Assembly: GCF_900089835.1 (NCBI RefSeq)
Contig: NZ_OANU01000008.1
Location: 1 to 64,000, forward strand
Length of the DNA: 64,000 nucleotides
Direction: 5' to 3'
Source of the DNA: Vibrio thalassae
Lineage (GTDB): Bacteria; Pseudomonadota; Gammaproteobacteria; Enterobacterales; Vibrionaceae
This document shows, piece by piece, positions 61,609-64,000 of the stretch (positions are counted from its first letter, which is position 1; every line of letters begins with the position of its first letter). A program made the position numbers and the translations under genes. Under the pieces are notes generated by a model. The model saw nothing but the letters and a program-made list of their open reading frames with translations. It had not been told where the DNA came from and made no database searches.

Positions 61609-62628
61609 GTGAGAGTATTTGCCGACCGCCTTGTAGAAACACTGACTCGTCAGTGGCATGGCTGCTACCTTATTTTTGGTAACGAACCATTATTTGTTCA
61701 AGAAAGCCGCGATTTAATTATCGCTAAAGCTCGACAGTTAGGCTTTGAGGAGCACTATCGTTTCTCAGTGGATAGCGCACTCGATTGGAATGATGTTTAT
61801 GATTGTACTCAAGCACTGAGTCTGTTTTCGTCAAAGCAAATCATAGAGCTATTTATTCCTGAATCAGGTGTTAGTGCTGCGATTGCCAAGCAATTATCAG
61901 AAATTTCAGCGCATCTCAACGAAGATATCGTTGTCCTCATCAGCGGAAGCAAGCTGACGAAAGCTCAAGAGTCTGCAAAATGGTTCAAAGCATTAAATGG
62001 TTGTTTGGTCAGCTGCAACGCACCAGATATAAAACATCTGCCGCAATGGGTGATGAGACGATGTCATGCTTCAGGATTAACGCCTGATGGCGAGGCGGTA
62101 CAGCTACTTTGCCAATGGCACGAGGGTAACTTGTTTGCCCTTTCTCAGAGCTTAGAAAAACTGTCACTACTTTACCCAGATGGACAACTCAACTTAATTC
62201 GAGTGCAAGAGTCACTAAGTCGCCATAACCATTTTACGGTCTTCCATTGGATAGATGCGATCTTAGAAGGAAAGCCCAAACGTGCTAACCGGATTTTGTC
62301 GCAGCTAGAGGCTGAAGGTATTGAGGCGGTTATCTTATTACGCTCGATACAAAAAGAATTGCAACAGCTGATAAAAATGCAGCAGATGTTAAGCCAATCT
62401 TCGCTTAGCCAAGTCTTTGATAGCTTTAGAATATGGCAAAATAAAAAACCACTTTATAGCGCGGCGCTGCAGCGACTGACCGCAACGCGATTAAAACCAG
62501 CCATGCAACTACTCGCTTCTATTGAGGTCCAAGTAAAGACCCAGTATGAGATGAGTCCATGGCCCTTTCTACACCAGCTAACGCTCAATCTTAGCGCTAC
62601 TGACAGCAGCCTGTCTTTACATCCATAA
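61609..62628 (+). CDS. holA: DNA polymerase III delta subunit
   Basis: A 339-residue clamp-loader subunit that opens the beta clamp. Start is GTG 61609. RQWHGCYLIFGNEPLFVQES and the C-terminal helical part (SIQKELQQLIKMQQ) fit the family. In E. coli nadD follows; here rsfS follows after 70 bases. Confidence 0.94.
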   Translation: MRVFADRLVETLTRQWHGCYLIFGNEPLFVQESRDLIIAKARQLGFEEHYRFSVDSALDWNDVYDCTQALSLFSSKQIIELFIPESGVSAAIAKQLSEISAHLNEDIVVLISGSKLTKAQESAKWFKALNGCLVSCNAPDIKHLPQWVMRRCHASGLTPDGEAVQLLCQWHEGNLFALSQSLEKLSLLYPDGQLNLIRVQESLSRHNHFTVFHWIDAILEGKPKRANRILSQLEAEGIEAVILLRSIQKELQQLIKMQQMLSQSSLSQVFDSFRIWQNKKPLYSAALQRLTATRLKPAMQLLASIEVQVKTQYEMSPWPFLHQLTLNLSATDSSLSLHP

Positions 62629-62642
62629 ATTCGTGGTATAAT
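62614..62642 (+). promoter_or_regulatory. Probable promoter of rsfS-rlmH-mrdA
   Basis: TATAAT at 62637-62642 is a perfect -10 element; a weak -35 (TCTTTA at 62614-62619) lies 17 bases upstream, in the holA end. Confidence 0.5.
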
Positions 62643-62698
62643 TGCGGGTCAATTGAGCTATCTCGCTCAACCTATTTAAGAACAACGAGGAAAATCTT

Positions 62699-63016
62699 TT
62701 GCAACGCGAAGAGTTGAAACTATTTCTAGCCGACAAAGCCGACGATATGAAAGCACAAGACATCGTAACGATTGATGTTGAAGGTAAGTCAACCGTGACT
62801 GACTTTATGATTGTCTGCACTGGTACGTCCAAAAGACATGTTATTTCAATTGCCGATCATGTTGCTTCTGAAATAAAGAAAGCAGGTATGAAGCCTCTTG
62901 GTGTTGACGGAGAACAAGAAGGCGAATGGGTCGTTCTCGACATGGGTTCAACCATGCTGCATGTTATGCAAGAACAACACCGCGAGCTTTACCAATTAGA
63001 AAAGCTTTGGAGCTAA
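62699..63016 (+). CDS. rsfS: Ribosomal silencing factor RsfS
   Basis: A 105-residue protein that blocks joining of ribosomal subunits in starvation by binding L14. Start is TTG 62699 with GAGGA six to seven bases upstream. [20 protein letters not shown] and [15 protein letters not shown] are family hallmarks. Followed by rlmH after four bases. Confidence 0.95.
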   Translation: MQREELKLFLADKADDMKAQDIVTIDVEGKSTVTDFMIVCTGTSKRHVISIADHVASEIKKAGMKPLGVDGEQEGEWVVLDMGSTMLHVMQEQHRELYQLEKLWS

Positions 63017-63020
63017 TACG

Positions 63021-63491
63021 TTGAAACTCCAACTCATCGCTGTCGGTACAAAAATGCCGAAATGGGTCGAAGAAGGCTTTCAAGAATACAAACGTCGTTT
63101 CCCACATGATATGCCACTTGAACTGGTAGAGATTGCTGCGGGCAAACGAGGTAAGAATGCTGATATTGCCCGCATCTTACAAAAAGAAGGGGAAGCAATG
63201 TTGGCCGCGGTTCCAAAAGGCAATCGCATCGTGACATTAGATATTCCTGGAAAAAAATGGGATACCCCACAACTTGCGGAACAACTCGAGAGTTGGAAGC
63301 TTGATGGACGTGACGTTTCTATTTTGATTGGCGGCCCTGAAGGACTTGCTCCAGCTTGTAAGGCTGCTGCCGACCAAAGCTGGTCCCTTTCCGCGCTTAC
63401 TCTACCTCACCCACTCGTGAGAATTGTAATGGCAGAAAGCCTTTACCGAGCTTGGTCAATTACTGCAAACCATCCTTACCATAGAGAGTAA
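63021..63491 (+). CDS. rlmH: 23S rRNA pseudouridine-1915 N3-methyltransferase RlmH
   Basis: A 156-residue SPOUT methyltransferase. Start is TTG 63021. [33 protein letters not shown] (SAM-binding knot) and the C-terminal [20 protein letters not shown] are conserved. Typical length 155. It sits between rsfS and mrdA as usual. Confidence 0.97.
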   Translation: MKLQLIAVGTKMPKWVEEGFQEYKRRFPHDMPLELVEIAAGKRGKNADIARILQKEGEAMLAAVPKGNRIVTLDIPGKKWDTPQLAEQLESWKLDGRDVSILIGGPEGLAPACKAAADQSWSLSALTLPHPLVRIVMAESLYRAWSITANHPYHRE

Positions 63492-63502
63492 GCCTACAAG
63501 TG

Positions 63503-64000
63503 ATGAGACGTAAACGTAGCCAGATACGGGACCATCAGGCAGAAGCACGGCTGTTCAAAAGCCGTGCTGTTGTTGCATTTGTATTTATCATCTCCATGAT
63601 GCTAGTACTTGTTGCAAACCTCTACAATATTCAAGTTAATCAGTATCAAGACTACAAGACTCGTTCGAATGACAACCGCATAAAAGTGGTGCCAATCGCA
63701 CCTAATCGCGGCCTTATTTACGATAGAAACGGCATCCTGCTGGCGGAAAACCGTCCGGTATTCAACTTAGAAATCACCCCTGAAAAGGTGAAAAATATGG
63801 ATGAAACCATTGCAGGACTACGCAAATTTTTAGACATTCCTGAAGATCGAATTGAAGCGTTTGATCGAGATAGAAAGCGCACGCGTCGCTTCAAGTCTAT
63901 CCCGCTGCTCACTCAACTAACAGAAGAGCAAGTGGCTGTATTTTCTGTCAATCAACATAAGTTTCCTGGCGTCGAGATAACAGCAAGCCTGAAGCGTTAC
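63503..64000 (+). CDS. mrdA: Penicillin-binding protein 2 (N-terminal part, cut by window end)
   Basis: The frame opens at ATG 63503 (MRRKRSQIRDHQAEARLFKS) and stays open to the window edge; 166 codons are visible. A membrane anchor lies at about residues 22-42, then the dimerisation domain with IAPNRGLIYDRNGILLAENR, characteristic of PBP2. This transpeptidase works with RodA in cell elongation. It lies 11 bases after rlmH. Confidence 0.94.
   Translation, partial: MRRKRSQIRDHQAEARLFKSRAVVAFVFIISMMLVLVANLYNIQVNQYQDYKTRSNDNRIKVVPIAPNRGLIYDRNGILLAENRPVFNLEITPEKVKNMDETIAGLRKFLDIPEDRIEAFDRDRKRTRRFKSIPLLTQLTEEQVAVFSVNQHKFPGVEITASLKRY

Overview
The window looks like part of a chromosome of a marine gammaproteobacterium of the Vibrionaceae, most likely Vibrio. 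The evidence is the sodium-driven flagellar motor pair pomA/pomB, the thiI / xseB-ispA-dxs neighbourhood, feoABC, znuABC, the gltA / sdhCDAB-sucABCD block, porin and KdgM-type outer membrane genes, and moderate G+C with AT-rich intergenic DNA. No rRNA, tRNA or CRISPR array was seen. Gene names rest on motif and sequence recognition by eye; no database search was run.

Layout. 1-373: 3' end of an IS982-type transposase gene and a perfect hairpin. 374-3750: a YqhA-like membrane protein, then the ferrous iron operon feoABC (minus strand) behind a promoter with a well-placed FNR site and a plausible Fur site. 3930-10028: a structured leader RNA with an intrinsic terminator, the 5-oxoprolinase operon pxpABC, and a convergent 1152-residue membrane regulator made of a sensor propeller, a Y_Y_Y domain, one membrane segment and an AraC-type DNA-binding domain. 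10137-12803: zinc uptake genes znuA and znuCB, divergent around a Zur box. 12814-24155: ten kilobases of TCA-cycle genes (sdhCDAB-sucABCD on minus, gltA on plus) with two ArcA-type repeats between them. 24170-27317: a Nif3-like protein, a DUF1853 protein and thiI.

27318-36722 is an accessory region lying between thiI and pomB. It holds two alpha/beta hydrolases (one a lipoprotein with an extra C-terminal domain), an outer membrane barrel protein, and a three-gene type I secretion operon with its own small RTX-repeat protein. 36723-43391 returns to conserved genes: pomAB, xseB-ispA-dxs and gltX. 43491-51873 is a copper and outer membrane segment: a CueR-type promoter, a three-HMA copper ATPase, a DUF411 copper protein, a frameshifted KdgM porin gene next to an intact one under CRP-like sites, a TraB/GumN protein, a 60-residue secreted peptide, cueR itself and a repeat-bearing lipoprotein. 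51947-58133: a porin, ligA, zipA, cysZ and a YbeL-like zinc-ribbon protein. 58316-64000: leuS-lptE-holA-rsfS-rlmH and the start of mrdA, with nadD missing from the place it has in E. coli.

The genes mostly serve iron, zinc and copper homeostasis, central carbon metabolism, cell envelope assembly and housekeeping. The least explained items are the structured leader in front of pxpA, the one-polypeptide propeller/AraC regulator beside it, and the thiI-pomB island with its RTX secretion operon.
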